Shown piece by piece: positions 1-9,537 of a stretch of DNA of 64,000 nt; the stretch's first letter is position 1, and the number at the start of each line of letters is the position of its first letter. Source of the DNA: Prosopocoilus inquinatus (lineage: Eukaryota; Arthropoda; Insecta; Coleoptera; Lucanidae); assembly GCA_036172665.1 (NCBI GenBank), contig CM069877.1:25631001-25695000 (forward strand), in the 5' to 3' direction. The position numbers were made by a program, and so were the translations under genes. The notes below the pieces were generated by a model. The model saw only the letters and a program-made list of their open reading frames with translations. It searched no databases and was not told the origin of the DNA.

Positions 1-148
1 AAACTATTTCCAGCCCCTGTTGAGTTCGTGAACTTCGTATCTCACATCAGCGTTACTGGAGTCCGTTGAGACGTCAAATAACATAGTAGATAAGTAATGA
101 TCGACTAGATATATTACAGGAATAACGCTAATACGTGCTGTTTCGTTC

Positions 149-297
149 AAAACTATTTCCAGCTTCTGCTGCGTCTGAGAACTTCGTATCTCACATCAGC
201 GTTACTGGAGTCCGTTGAAACGTCAAATAACATAATAGATAAGTAAGGATAGATTAGATACATCACAGGAACAACGCTAATACGTGTTGTTTCGTTC
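149..297 (+). repeat. Representative 149-bp monomer
   Basis: Landmarks by offset in this monomer: AAAACTATTT at 1-10; a variable CTGCTGCGTCTGAGAAC zone at about 18-34; TCTCACATC at 41-49; ACTGGAGTCC at 56-65; CAAATAACAT at 76-85; AAGGAT at 97-102; TCACAGGAACAACGCTAAT at 115-133; and TTTCGTTC at 142-149. I count 58 G or C (39% GC) and 8 CpG, more than base composition predicts. Variation across the array concentrates at offsets 15-62, 66-75, 85-115 and 134-149. The segments around CACAGGAA and AACGCTAAT are the most constant. The length is close to one nucleosome core (147 bp), which would allow regular phasing (inference). Many other monomers carry ATCGAT (ClaI) at offset 101-106; this one has ATAGAT. 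Confidence 0.95.
269..293. repeat. Imperfect dyad symmetry in each monomer
   Basis: The left arm GAACAACG (269-276) can pair with the right arm CGTGTTGTTTC (283-293) to give an 8-bp stem with a 2-nt and a 1-nt bulge and a 6-nt loop. In monomers reading AATGCG the arms extend to AACGC/GCGT around a TAAT loop, and in the GCGTTTTG type to AACGC/GCGTT without a mismatch in the inner five pairs. The left arm is among the most conserved parts of the monomer. A hairpin or a dimeric-protein site is possible. The structure is predicted by eye only. Confidence 0.5.
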
Positions 298-306
298 AAA
301 ACTATT
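290..306 (+). other. Weak CENP-B-box-like sequence, plus strand
   Basis: TTTCGTTCAAAACTATT spans the monomer boundary. Against the mammalian CENP-B box consensus YTTCGTTGGAARCGGGA it matches 11 of 17 positions and 6 of the 9 core positions (TTCG, A and the first C of CGGG). Monomers with TTTCATTT lose the TTCG core, so the array alternates between site-plus and site-minus types. The missing GGG makes binding by a true CENP-B unlikely, and chance similarity is possible. Confidence 0.25.
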
Positions 307-948
307 TCCAGCTTCTGCTGCGTCCGAAAACTTTGTATCTCACATCAGAGTTACCGGAGTCCATCCAAACGTCAAATAACATGATAGATGAGTAAGGATC
401 GATTAGATACATCACAGGAACAACGCTAATGCGTGTTGCTTCATTTAAAACTATTTCCAGCTCCCGCTGCGTCCAAAAACTTCGTATCTCACCTCAGAGT
501 TACTAGAGTCCATCGAAACGTCAAATAACATGATAGATAAGTAAGGATCGATTAGATACAGCACAGGAACAACGCTAATGCGTGTTGTTTCGTTTAAAAC
601 TATTTCCAGCTTCAACTGCGTCCGAGAACTTCGTATCTCACATCAAAGTTATTGGGGTCCATCGAAACGCCAAATAACATGATAGATGAGTAAGGATCGA
701 TTAGATACATCACAGGAACAACGCTAATGCGTGTTGTTTCGTTTAAAACTATTTCTAGCTTCAGCTGCGTCCGAGAACTTCGTATCTCACATCAAAGTTA
801 CTGGAGTCCATCGAAACGCCAAATAACATGATAGATGAGTAAGGATCGATTAGATACATCACAGGAACAACGCTAATGCGTGTTGTTTCGTTTAAAACTA
901 TTTCCAACTTCTGCTGCGTCCGAAAATTTCGTATCTCACATTAGAGTT

Positions 949-965
949 ACTGGAGTCCATCGAAA
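949..965 (-). other. Weak CENP-B-box-like sequence, minus strand
   Basis: Read on the minus strand this is TTTCGATGGACTCCAGT, matching the CENP-B box at 11 of 17 positions and at 7 of 9 core positions (TTCG, A, and the C and last G of CGGG). It is intact only in the GTCCATCGAAAC monomers; the GTCCGTTGAAAC and GTCCATCCAAAC types lose the CG. It lies between conserved segments. The evidence is weak, and the organism may not have CENP-B. Confidence 0.25.
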
Positions 966-1340
966 CGTCAAATAACATGATAGATGAGTAAGGATCGATT
1001 AGATACATCACAGGAACAACGCTAATACGTGTTATTTCATTTAAAACTATTTCCAGCTTCAGCTGCGTCCGAGAACTTCTTATCTCACATCAAAGTTACT
1101 GGAGTCCATCGAAACGCCAAATAACATACTAGATAAGTAAGGATCGATTAGATACATCACAGGAACAACGCTAATACGTGTTGTTTCGTTCAAAACTATT
1201 TCCAGCTTCTGCTGCGTCCGAGAACTTCGTATCTCACATCTGAGTTACTGGAGTCCGTTGAAACGTCAAATAACATAGTAGATAAGTAAGGATCGATTAG
1301 ATACTTCACAGGAACAACGCTAATACGTGTTGTTTCGTTC

Positions 1341-2681
1341 AAAACTATTTCCAGCCCCTGTTGAGTTCGTGAACTTCGTATCTCACATCAGCGTTACTGG
1401 AGTCCGTTGAGACGTCAAATAACATAGTAGATAAGTAATGATCGACTAGATATATTACAGGAATAACGCTAATACGTGCTGTTTCGTTCAAAACTATTTC
1501 CAGCTTCTGCTGCGTCTGAGAACTTCGTATCTCACATCAGCGTTACTGGAGTCCGTTGAAACGTCAAATAACATAATAGATAAGTAAGGATAGATTAGAT
1601 ACATCACAGGAACAACGCTAATACGTGTTGTTTCGTTCAAAACTATTTCCAGCTTCTGCTGCGTCCGAAAACTTTGTATCTCACATCAGAGTTACCGGAG
1701 TCCATCCAAACGTCAAATAACATGATAGATGAGTAAGGATCGATTAGATACATCACAGGAACAACGCTAATGCGTGTTGCTTCATTTAAAACTATTTCCA
1801 GCTCCCGCTGCGTCCAAAAACTTCGTATCTCACCTCAGAGTTACTAGAGTCCATCGAAACGTCAAATAACATGATAGATAAGTAAGGATCGATTAGATAC
1901 AGCACAGGAACAACGCTAATGCGTGTTGTTTCGTTTAAAACTATTTCCAGCTTCAACTGCGTCCGAGAACTTCGTATCTCACATCAAAGTTATTGGGGTC
2001 CATCGAAACGCCAAATAACATGATAGATGAGTAAGGATCGATTAGATACATCACAGGAACAACGCTAATGCGTGTTGTTTCGTTTAAAACTATTTCTAGC
2101 TTCAGCTGCGTCCGAGAACTTCGTATCTCACATCAAAGTTACTGGAGTCCATCGAAACGCCAAATAACATGATAGATGAGTAAGGATCGATTAGATACAT
2201 CACAGGAACAACGCTAATGCGTGTTGTTTCGTTTAAAACTATTTCCAACTTCTGCTGCGTCCGAAAATTTCGTATCTCACATTAGAGTTACTGGAGTCCA
2301 TCGAAACGTCAAATAACATGATAGATGAGTAAGGATCGATTAGATACATCACAGGAACAACGCTAATACGTGTTATTTCATTTAAAACTATTTCCAGCTT
2401 CAGCTGCGTCCGAGAACTTCGTATCTCACATCAAAGTTACTGGAGTCCATCGAAACGCCAAATAACATACTAGATAAGTAAGGATCGATTAGATACATCA
2501 CAGGAACAACGCTAATACGTGTTGTTTCGTTCAAAACTATTTCCAGCTTCTGCTGCGTCCGAGAACTTCGTATCTCACATCTGAGTTACTGGAGTCCGTT
2601 GAAACGTCAAATAACATAGTAGATAAGTAAGGATCGATTAGATACTTCACAGGAACAACGCTAATACGTGTTGTTTCGTTC
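1341..2681 (+). repeat. P-type HOR, 9 monomers, second copy
   Basis: This is the 1,341-bp (9 x 149) unit again, almost base-identical to the one before it, including the rare TAATGATCG (normally TAAGGATCG) in its first monomer. Two adjacent near-identical copies of a 9-monomer unit, whose internal monomers differ visibly from each other, is the definition of a higher-order repeat. Its counterpart is the unit at 43,976-45,316 (offset 42,635), which also has TAATGATCG. Confidence 0.93.
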
Positions 2682-3231
2682 AAAACTATTTCCAGCCCCT
2701 GTTGAGTTCGTGAACTTCGTATCTCACATCAGCGTTACTGGAGTCCGTTGAGACGTCAAATAACATAGTAGATAAGTAAGGATCGACTAGATATATTACA
2801 GGAATAACGCTAATACGTGCTGTTTCGTTCAAAACTATTTCCAGCTTCTGCTGCGTCTGAGAACTTCGTATCTCACATCAGCGTTACTGGAGTCCGTTGA
2901 AACGTCAAATAACATAATAGATAAGTAAGGATCGATTAGATACATCACAGGAACAACGCTAATACGTGTTGTTTCGTTCAAAACTATTTCCAGCTTCTGC
3001 TGAGTCCGAGAACTTCGTATCTCACATCAGAGTTACTGGAGTCCGTTGAAACGCCAAATAACATGATAGATGAGTGAGGATCGATTAGAGACATCACAGG
3101 AACAACGCTAATACGTGTTGTTTCGTTCAAAACTATTTCCAGCTTCTGCTGCGTCCGAAAACTTTGTATCTCACATCAGAGTTACCGGAGTCCATCCAAA
3201 CGTCAAATAACATGATAGATGAGTAAGGATC

Positions 3232-3250
3232 GATTAGATATATTCACAGG
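3232..3250 (+). repeat. 1-bp insertion marker (TAGATATATTCACAGG)
   Basis: The usual TAGATACATCACAGG is replaced by TAGATATATTCACAGG, which makes this monomer 150 bp. The same change occurs near 8,006, 11,434, 13,523, 15,163, 17,245, 27,085, 29,170, 45,872 and 50,343, always in the AAAACTTTG monomer that precedes the CTCCCG/ACTGTTTCC monomer. Ten copies of one rare event show that it arose once and was spread by amplification of the whole A-type block. It also accounts for the odd +1 in most HOR lengths. Confidence 0.93.
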
Positions 3251-3972
3251 AACAACGCTAATGCGTGTTGCTTCATTTAAAACTGTTTCCAGCTCCCGCT
3301 GCGTCCAAAAACTTTGTATCTCACCTCAGAGTTACTAGAGTCCATCGAAACGTCAAATAACATGATAGATAAGTAAGGATCGATTAGATACAGCACAGGA
3401 ACAACGCTAATGCGTGTTGTTTCGTTTAAAACTATTTCCAGCTTCAGCTGCGTCCGAGAACTTCGTATCTCACATCAAAGTTATTGGGGTCCATCGAAAC
3501 GCCAAATAATATGATAGATGAGTAAGGATCGATTAGATACATCACAGGAACAACGCTAATGCGTGTTGTTTCGTTTAAAACTATTTCTAGCTTCAGCTGC
3601 GTCCGAGAACTTCGTATCTCACATCAAAGTTACTGGAGTCCATCGAAACGCCAAATAACATGATAGATGAGTAAGGATCGGGTAGATACATCACAGGAAC
3701 AACGCTAATGCGTTTTGTTTCGTTTAAAACTATTTCCAGCTTCTGCTGCGTCCGAAAATTTCGTATCTCACATTAGAGTTACTGGAGTCCATCGAAACGT
3801 CAAATAACATGATAGATGAGTGAGGATCGATTAGATACATCACAGGAACAACGCTAATACGTGTTATTTCATTTAAAACTATTTCCAGCTTCAGCTGCGT
3901 CCGAGAACTTCGTATCTCACATCAAAGTTACTGGAGTCCATCGAAACGCCAAATAACATGATAGATGAGTAA

Positions 3973-3978
3973 GGATCC
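3973..3978. repeat. BamHI-site marker of A-type units
   Basis: GGATCC arises where other monomers read GGATCGATTAG or GGATCGGGTAG; this one reads GGATCCAGTAG. I find it at 3,973, 8,742, 12,170, 15,897, 17,984, 23,050, 27,819, 29,906 and 46,608, once per complete A-type block. The spacings reproduce the duplication offsets exactly (19,077 for 3,973/23,050 and 8,742/27,819; 11,922 for 15,897/27,819 and 17,984/29,906; 42,635 for 3,973/46,608). The A11 units at 12,966 and 49,788 have lost it. Confidence 0.92.
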
Positions 3979-4619
3979 AGTAGATACATCACAGGAACAA
4001 CGCTAATGCGTTTTGTTTCGTTTAAAACTATTTCCAGCTTCTGCTGCGTCCGAAAATTTCGTATCTCACATTAGAGTTACTGGAGTCCATCGAAACGTCA
4101 AATAACATGATAGATGAGTAAGGATCGATTAGATACATCACAGGAACAACGCTAATACGTGTTATTTCATTTAAAACTATTTCCAGCTTCAGCTGCGTCC
4201 GAGAACTTCGTATCTCACATCAATGTTACTGGAGTCCATCGAAACGCCAAATAACATAGTAGATAAGTAAGGATCGATTAGATACATCACAGGAACAACG
4301 CTAATACGAGTTGTTTCGTTCAAAACTATTTCCAGCTTCTGCTGCGTCCGAGAACTTTGTATCTAACATCAGAGTTACCGGAGTCCATCCAAACGTCAAA
4401 TAACATGATAGATGAGTAAGGATCGATTAGATACATCACAGGAACAACGCTAATGCGTGTTGTTTCATTTAAAACTATTTCCAGCTTCTGCTGAGTCCGA
4501 GAACTTCGTATCTCACATCAGAGTTACTGGAGTCCGTTGAAACACCAAATAACATGATATATGAGTGAGGATCGATTAGATACATCACAGGAACAACGCT
4601 AATACGAGTTGTTTCGTTC

Positions 4620-7450
4620 AAAACTATTTCCAGCTTCTGCTGAGTCCGAGAACTTCGTATCTCACATCAGAGTTACTGGAGTCCGTTGAAACGCCAAATA
4701 ACATGATAGATGAGTAAGGATAGATTAGATACATCACAGGAACAACGCTAATGCGTGTTGTTTCATTTAAAACTATTTCCAGCTTCTGCTGAGTTAGAGA
4801 ACTTCGTATCTCACATCAGAGTTACTGGAGTCCGTTGAAACGCAAAATAACATGATAGATGAGTGAGGATCGATTAGATACATCACAGGAACAACGCTAA
4901 TACGTGTTGTTTCGTTCAAAACTATTTCCAGCTTCTGCTGCGTCCGAAAACTTTGTATCTCACATCAGAGTTACCGGAGTCAATCCAAAGGTCAAATAAC
5001 ATGATAGATGAGTAAGGATCGATTAGATACATCACAGGAACAACGCTAATGCGTGTTGTTTCATTTAAAACTATTTCCAGCTCCCGCTGCGTCCAAAAAC
5101 TTCGTATCTCACATCAGAGTTACTAGAGTCCATCGAAACGTCAAATAACATGATAGATAAGTAAGGATCGATTAGATACAGCACAGGAACAACGCTAATG
5201 CGTGTTGTTTCGTTTAAAACTATTTCCAGCTTCAGCTGCGTCCGAGAACTTCATATCTCACATCAAAGTTACTGGAGTCCATCGAAACGCCAAATAACAT
5301 GATAGATGAGTAAGGATAGATTAGATACATCACAGGAACAACGCTAATGCGTGTTGTTTCATTTAAAACTATTTCCAGCTTCAGCTGCGTCCGAGAACTT
5401 CATATCTCACATCAAAGTTACTGGAGTCCATCGAAACGCCAAATAACATGATAGATGAGTAAGGATCGGGTAGATACATCACAGGAACAACGCTAATGCG
5501 TGTTGTTTCGTTTAAAACTATTTCTAGCTTCAGCTGCGTCCGAGAACTTCGTATCTCACATCAAAGTTACTGGAGTCCATCGAAACGCCAAATAACATGA
5601 TAGATGAGTAAGGATCGGGCAGATACATCACAGGAACAACGCTAATGCGTTTTGTTTCGTTTAAAACTATTTCCAGCTTCTGCTGCGTCCGAAAATTTCG
5701 TATCTCACATTAGAGGTACTGGAGTCCATCGAAACGTCAAATAACATGATAGATGAGTAAGGATCGATTAGATACATCACAGGAACAACGCTAATACGTG
5801 TTATTTCATTTAAAACTATTTCCAGCTTCAGCTGCGTCCGAGAACTTCGTATCTCACATCAAAGTTACTGGAGTCCATCGAAACGTCAAATAACATGATA
5901 GATGAGTAAGGATCGATTAGATACATCACAGGAACAACGCTAATACGTGTTATTTCATTTAAAACTATTTCCAGCTTCAGCTGCGTCCGAGAACTTCGTA
6001 TCTCACATCAAAGTTACTGGAGTCCATCGAAACGTCAAATAACATGATAGATGAGTAAGGATCGATTAGATACATCACAGGAACAACGCTAATACGTGTT
6101 ATTTCATTTAAAACTATTTCCAGCTTCAGCTGCGTCCGAGAACTTCGTATCTCACATCAAAGTTACTGGAGTCCATCGAAACGCCAAATAACATAGTAGA
6201 TAAGTAAGGATCGATTAGATACATCACAGGAACAACGCTAATACGTGTTGTTTCGTTCAAAACTATTTCCAGCTTCTGCTGCGTCCGAGAACTTTGTATC
6301 TAACATCAGAGTTACCGGAGTCCATCCAAACGTCAAATAACATGATAGATGAGTAAGGATCGATTAGATACATCACAGGAACAACGCTAATGCGTGTTGT
6401 TTCATTTAAAACTATTTCCAGCTTCAGCTGCGTCCGAGAACTTCATATCTCACATCAAAGTTACTGGAGTCCATCGAAACGCCAAATAACATGATAGATG
6501 AGTAAGGATCGGGTAGATACATCACAGGAACAACGCTAATGCGTGTTGTTTCGTTTAAAACTATTTCTAGCTTCAGCTGCGTCCGAGAACTTCGTATCTC
6601 ACATCAAAGTTACTGGAGTCCATCGAAACGCCAAATAACATGATAGATGAGTAAGGATCGGGCAGATACATTACAGGAACAACGCTAATGCGTTTTGTTT
6701 CGTTTAAAACTATTTCCAGCTTCTGCTGCGTCCGAAAATTTCGTATCTCACATTAGAGGTACTGGAGTCCATCGAAACGTCAAATAACATGATAGATGAG
6801 TAAGGATCGATTAGATACATCACAGGAACAACGCTAATACGTGTTATTTCATTTAAAACTATTTCCAGCTTCAGCTGCGTCCGAGAACTTCGTATCTCAC
6901 ATCAAAGTTACTGGAGTCCATCGAAACGTCAAATAACATGATAGATGAGTAAGGATCGATTAGATACATCACAGGAACAACGCTAATACGTGTTATTTCA
7001 TTTAAAACTATTTCCAGCTTCAGCTGCGTCCGAGAACTTCGTATCTCACATCAAAGTTACTGGAGTCCATCGAAACGTCAAATAACATGATAGATGAGTA
7101 AGGATCGATTAGATACATCACAGGAACAACGCTAATACGTGTTATTTCCTTTAAAACTATTTCCAGCTTCAGCTGCGTCCGAGAACTTCGTATCTCACAT
7201 CAAAGTTACTGGAGTCCATCGAAACGCCAAATAACATAGTAGATAAGTAAGGATCGATTAGATACATCACAGGAACAACGCTAATACGTGTTGTTTCGTT
7301 CAAAACTATTTCCAGCTTCTGCTGCGTCCGAAAACTTTGTATCTAACATCAGAGTTACCGGAGTCCATCCAAACGTCAAATAACATGATAGATGAGTAAG
7401 GATCGATTAGATACATCACAGGAACAACGCTAATGCGTGTTGTTTCATTT
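4620..7450 (+). repeat. B-type HOR, 19 monomers, copy 1
   Basis: This 2,831-bp (19 x 149) unit starts with an ACGAGTTG/CTGAGTCCGAG monomer and is marked by GAGTTAGAG at 4,791, then GTCAATCCAAAGG and CTTCATATCTC variants. It contains a nested 7-monomer tandem and runs of near-identical TTATTTC/TTCAGCTG monomers, and it ends just before the GTATTTCAC monomer. The distance GAGTTAGAG to GTATTTCAC (2,697 bp) is identical in B copies at 18,631, 23,697, 30,553 and 51,428. The variant GGCAGATACATTACAGG at 6,661 is shared with copy 3 (25,738) and not with copy 2. Confidence 0.93.
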
Positions 7451-7460
7451 AAAACTATTT
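5320..7460 (+). repeat. Nested 7-monomer tandem inside B
   Basis: GATCGGGTAG recurs at 5,464 and 6,507, exactly 1,043 bp (7 x 149) apart, with the same order of variants after each: TCTAGC, GGATCGGGCAG, TTAGAGGTAC, three TTATTTC/TTCAGCTG monomers, then AACTTTGTATCTAACATC. Roughly two copies are present. The second differs by CATTACAGG at 6,668 and TTATTTCCTTT near 7,143, and it exits into the GTATTTCAC monomer. The same nested tandem exists in the other full B copies. Confidence 0.9.
5812..6258 (+). repeat. Run of three near-identical adjacent monomers
   Basis: Three consecutive monomers (landmark C at 5,816, 5,965 and 6,114) of the TTATTTCATTT/TTCAGCTGCG type are identical to the eye, except that the third carries GCCAAATAAC and CATAGTAG where the first two have GTCAAATAAC and CATGATAG. 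Adjacent monomers elsewhere in the array differ at many sites, so this is local one-monomer amplification and the smallest scale of duplication seen here. A similar run follows in the second half of the nested tandem (about 6,855-7,301), with TTATTTCCTTT before its last monomer, and comparable runs recur in the other B copies. Confidence 0.88.
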
Positions 7461-9537
7461 CCAGCTTCTGCTGAGTCCGAGAACTTCGTATTTCACATCA
7501 GAGTTACTGGAGTCCATCGAAACGTCAAATAACCTGATAAATAAGTAAGGATCGGGTAGATACATCACAGGAATAACGCTAATGCGTTTTGTTTCGTTTA
7601 AAACTATTTCCAGCTTCTGCTGCGTCCGAAAATTTCGTATCTCACATTAGAGTTACTGGAGTCCATCGAAACGCCAAATAACATGATAGATGAGTAAGGA
7701 TCGGGCAGATACATCACAGGAACAACGCTAATGCGTTTTGTTTCGTTTAAAACTATTTCCAGCTTCTGCTGCGTCCGAAAATTTCGTATCTCACATCAGA
7801 GTTACTGGAGTCCGTTGAAACGCCAAATAACATGATAGATGAGTGAGGATCGATTAGAGACATCACAGGAACAACGCTAATACGTGTTGTTTCGTTCAAA
7901 ACTATTTCCAGCTTCTGCTGCGTCCGAAAACTTTGTATCTCACATCAGAGTTACCGGAGTCCATCCAAACGTCAAATAACATGATAGATGAGTAAGGATC
8001 GATTAGATATATTCACAGGAACAACGCTAATGCGTGTTGCTTCATTTAAAACTGTTTCCAGCTCCCGCTGCGTCCAAAAACTTTGTATCTCACCTCAGAG
8101 TTACTAGAGTCCATCGAAACGTCAAATAACATGATAGATAAGTAAGGATCGATTAGATACAGCACAGGAACAACGCTAATGCGTGTTGTTTCGTTTAAAA
8201 CTATTTCCAGCTTCAGCTGCGTCCGAGAACTTCGTATCTCACATCAAAGTTACTGGAGTCCATCGAAACGCCAAATAACATAGTAGATAAGTAAGGATCG
8301 ATTAGATACATCACAGGAACAACGCTAATACGTGTTGTTTCGTTCAAAACTATTTCTAGCTTCAGCTGCGTCCGAGAACTTCGTATCTCACATCAAAGTT
8401 ACTGGAGTCCATCGAAACGCCAAATAACATGATAGATGAGTAAGGATCGGGTAGATACATCACAGGAACAACGCTAATGCGTTTTGTTTCGTTTAAAACT
8501 ATTTCCAGCTTCTGCTGCGTCCGAAAATTTCGTATCTCACATTAGAGTTACTGGAGTCCATCGAAACGTCAAATAACATGATAGATGAGTGAGGATCGAT
8601 TAGATACATCACAGGAACAACGCTAATACGTGTTATTTCATTTAAAACTATTTCCAGCTTCAGCTGCGTCCGAGAACTTCGTATCTCACATCAAAGTTAC
8701 TGGAGTCCATCGAAACGCCAAATAACATGATAGATGAGTAAGGATCCAGTAGATACATCACAGGAACAACGCTAATGCGTTTTGTTTCGTTTAAAACTAT
8801 TTCCAGCTTCTGCTGCGTCCGAAAATTTCGTATCTCACATTAGAGTTACTGGAGTCCATCGAAACGTCAAATAACATGATAGATGAGTAAGGATCGATTA
8901 GATACATCACAGGAACAACGCTAATACGTGTTATTTCATTTAAAACTATTTCCAGCTTCAGCTGCGTCCGAGAACTTCGTATCTCACATCAATGTTACTG
9001 GAGTCCATCGAAACGCCAAATAACATAGTAGATAAGTAAGGATCGATTAGATACATCACAGGAACAACGCTAATACGAGTTGTTTCGTTCAAAACTATTT
9101 CCAGCTTCTGCTGCGTCCGAGAACTTTGTATCTAACATCAGAGTTACCGGAGTCCATCCAAACGTCAAATAACATGATAGATGAGTAAGGATCGATTAGA
9201 TACATCACAGGAACAACGCTAATGCGTGTTGTTTCATTTAAAACTATTTCCAGCTTCTGCTGAGTCCGAGAACTTCGTATCTCACATCAGAGTTACTGGA
9301 GTCCGTTGAAACACCAAATAACATGATATATGATTGAGGATCGATTAGGTACATCACAGGAACAACGCTAATACGTGTTGTTTCGTTCAAAACTATTTCC
9401 AGCTTCTGCTGCGTCCGAAAACTTTGTATCTAACATCAGAGTTACCGGAGTCCATCCAAACGTCAAATAACATGATAGATGAGTAAGGATCGATTAGATA
9501 CATCACAGGAACAACGCTAATGCGTGTTGTTTCATTT
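7451..9537 (+). repeat. A-type HOR, 14 monomers (2,087 bp)
   Basis: The unit opens with the GTATTTCAC monomer (7,488), which carries CCTGATAAATAAG and GGGTAG, followed by two GCGTTTTG monomers, the 1-bp-insertion monomer, CTCCCG, TTCAGCTG with CATAGTAG, TCTAGC, GCGTTTTG, the BamHI monomer (8,742), CAATGTTAC, ACGAGTTG, the TATATGATTGAGG/TTAGGTAC monomer, and AAAACTTTG. The next GTATTTCAC lies at 9,575, exactly 2,087 bp (14 x 149 + 1) on. The same spacing occurs at 10,916-13,003, 14,643-16,730 and 26,565-28,652, so this is a true HOR with four full copies. Confidence 0.93.

Larger units (their letters stand above)
1..1340 (+). repeat. P-type HOR, 9 monomers, first copy
   Basis: Nine monomers in a fixed order: the GCCCCTGTTGAG monomer, then CTGCTGCGTCTGAG, CGAAAACTTTG with ACCGGAG, CTCCCGCTGCG, TTCAACTGCG with TATTGGGG, TTTCTAGCTTCAG, CCAACTTCTG with CGAAAATTTC, TTATTTC/TTCAGCTG with CATACTAG, and TTCTGCTG with ATCTGAG. 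The unit is 1,341 bp; the window opens one base inside it. It is followed directly by a second copy. The one difference I found is T at 1,080 where the second copy has G at 2,421. The T is also present at 43,715, which ties this copy to the unit at 42,486. Confidence 0.93.
2682..4619 (+). repeat. P-to-A hybrid HOR block, 13 monomers
   Basis: The block begins as a third P unit (GCCCCTGTTGAG, then CTGCTGCGTCTGAG). It gains a CTGCTGAGTCCGAG monomer with AGAGACATC, then passes into the A-type series: AAAACTTTG with the 1-bp TATTCAC insertion, the ACTGTTTCC/CTCCCG monomer, TATTGGGG, TCTAGC with GGGTAG, GCGTTTTG, the BamHI monomer (GGATCC at 3,973), CAATGTTAC, ACGAGTTG, and a CACCAAATAAC monomer. 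Its length is 13 x 149 + 1, the extra base coming from the insertion. Its counterpart is 45,317-47,254. It shows that A units were assembled from P-derived monomers or the reverse. One private change is AATAATATG near 3,508. Confidence 0.88.
300..8235 (+). repeat. Left copy of the 42.6-kb-apart segmental duplication
   Basis: It pairs with about 42,935-50,572. Matching anchors are 1,080/43,715, 2,686/45,321, 3,676/46,311, BamHI 3,973/46,608 and GAGTTAGAG 4,791/47,426, all at 42,635. After a two-monomer loss in the right copy, 6,263/48,600 and 7,488/49,825 are at 42,337. The match ends near 8,235, where this copy has TACTGGAG/CATAGTAG and the other TATTGGGG. P9, P/A13, B and part of A were copied as one segment of about 8 kb. 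Confidence 0.9.

Noticed and set aside
290..306. A genuine functional CENP-B box
   Set aside because: The essential CGGG half is missing (CTAT on plus; CCAG on the other candidate). Kept only as a weak similarity.
4553..4563. TATATGAG as a TATA-type promoter element
   Set aside because: It is a single-base variant of GATAGATGAG at the same monomer offset with no promoter context, spread only by HOR amplification.
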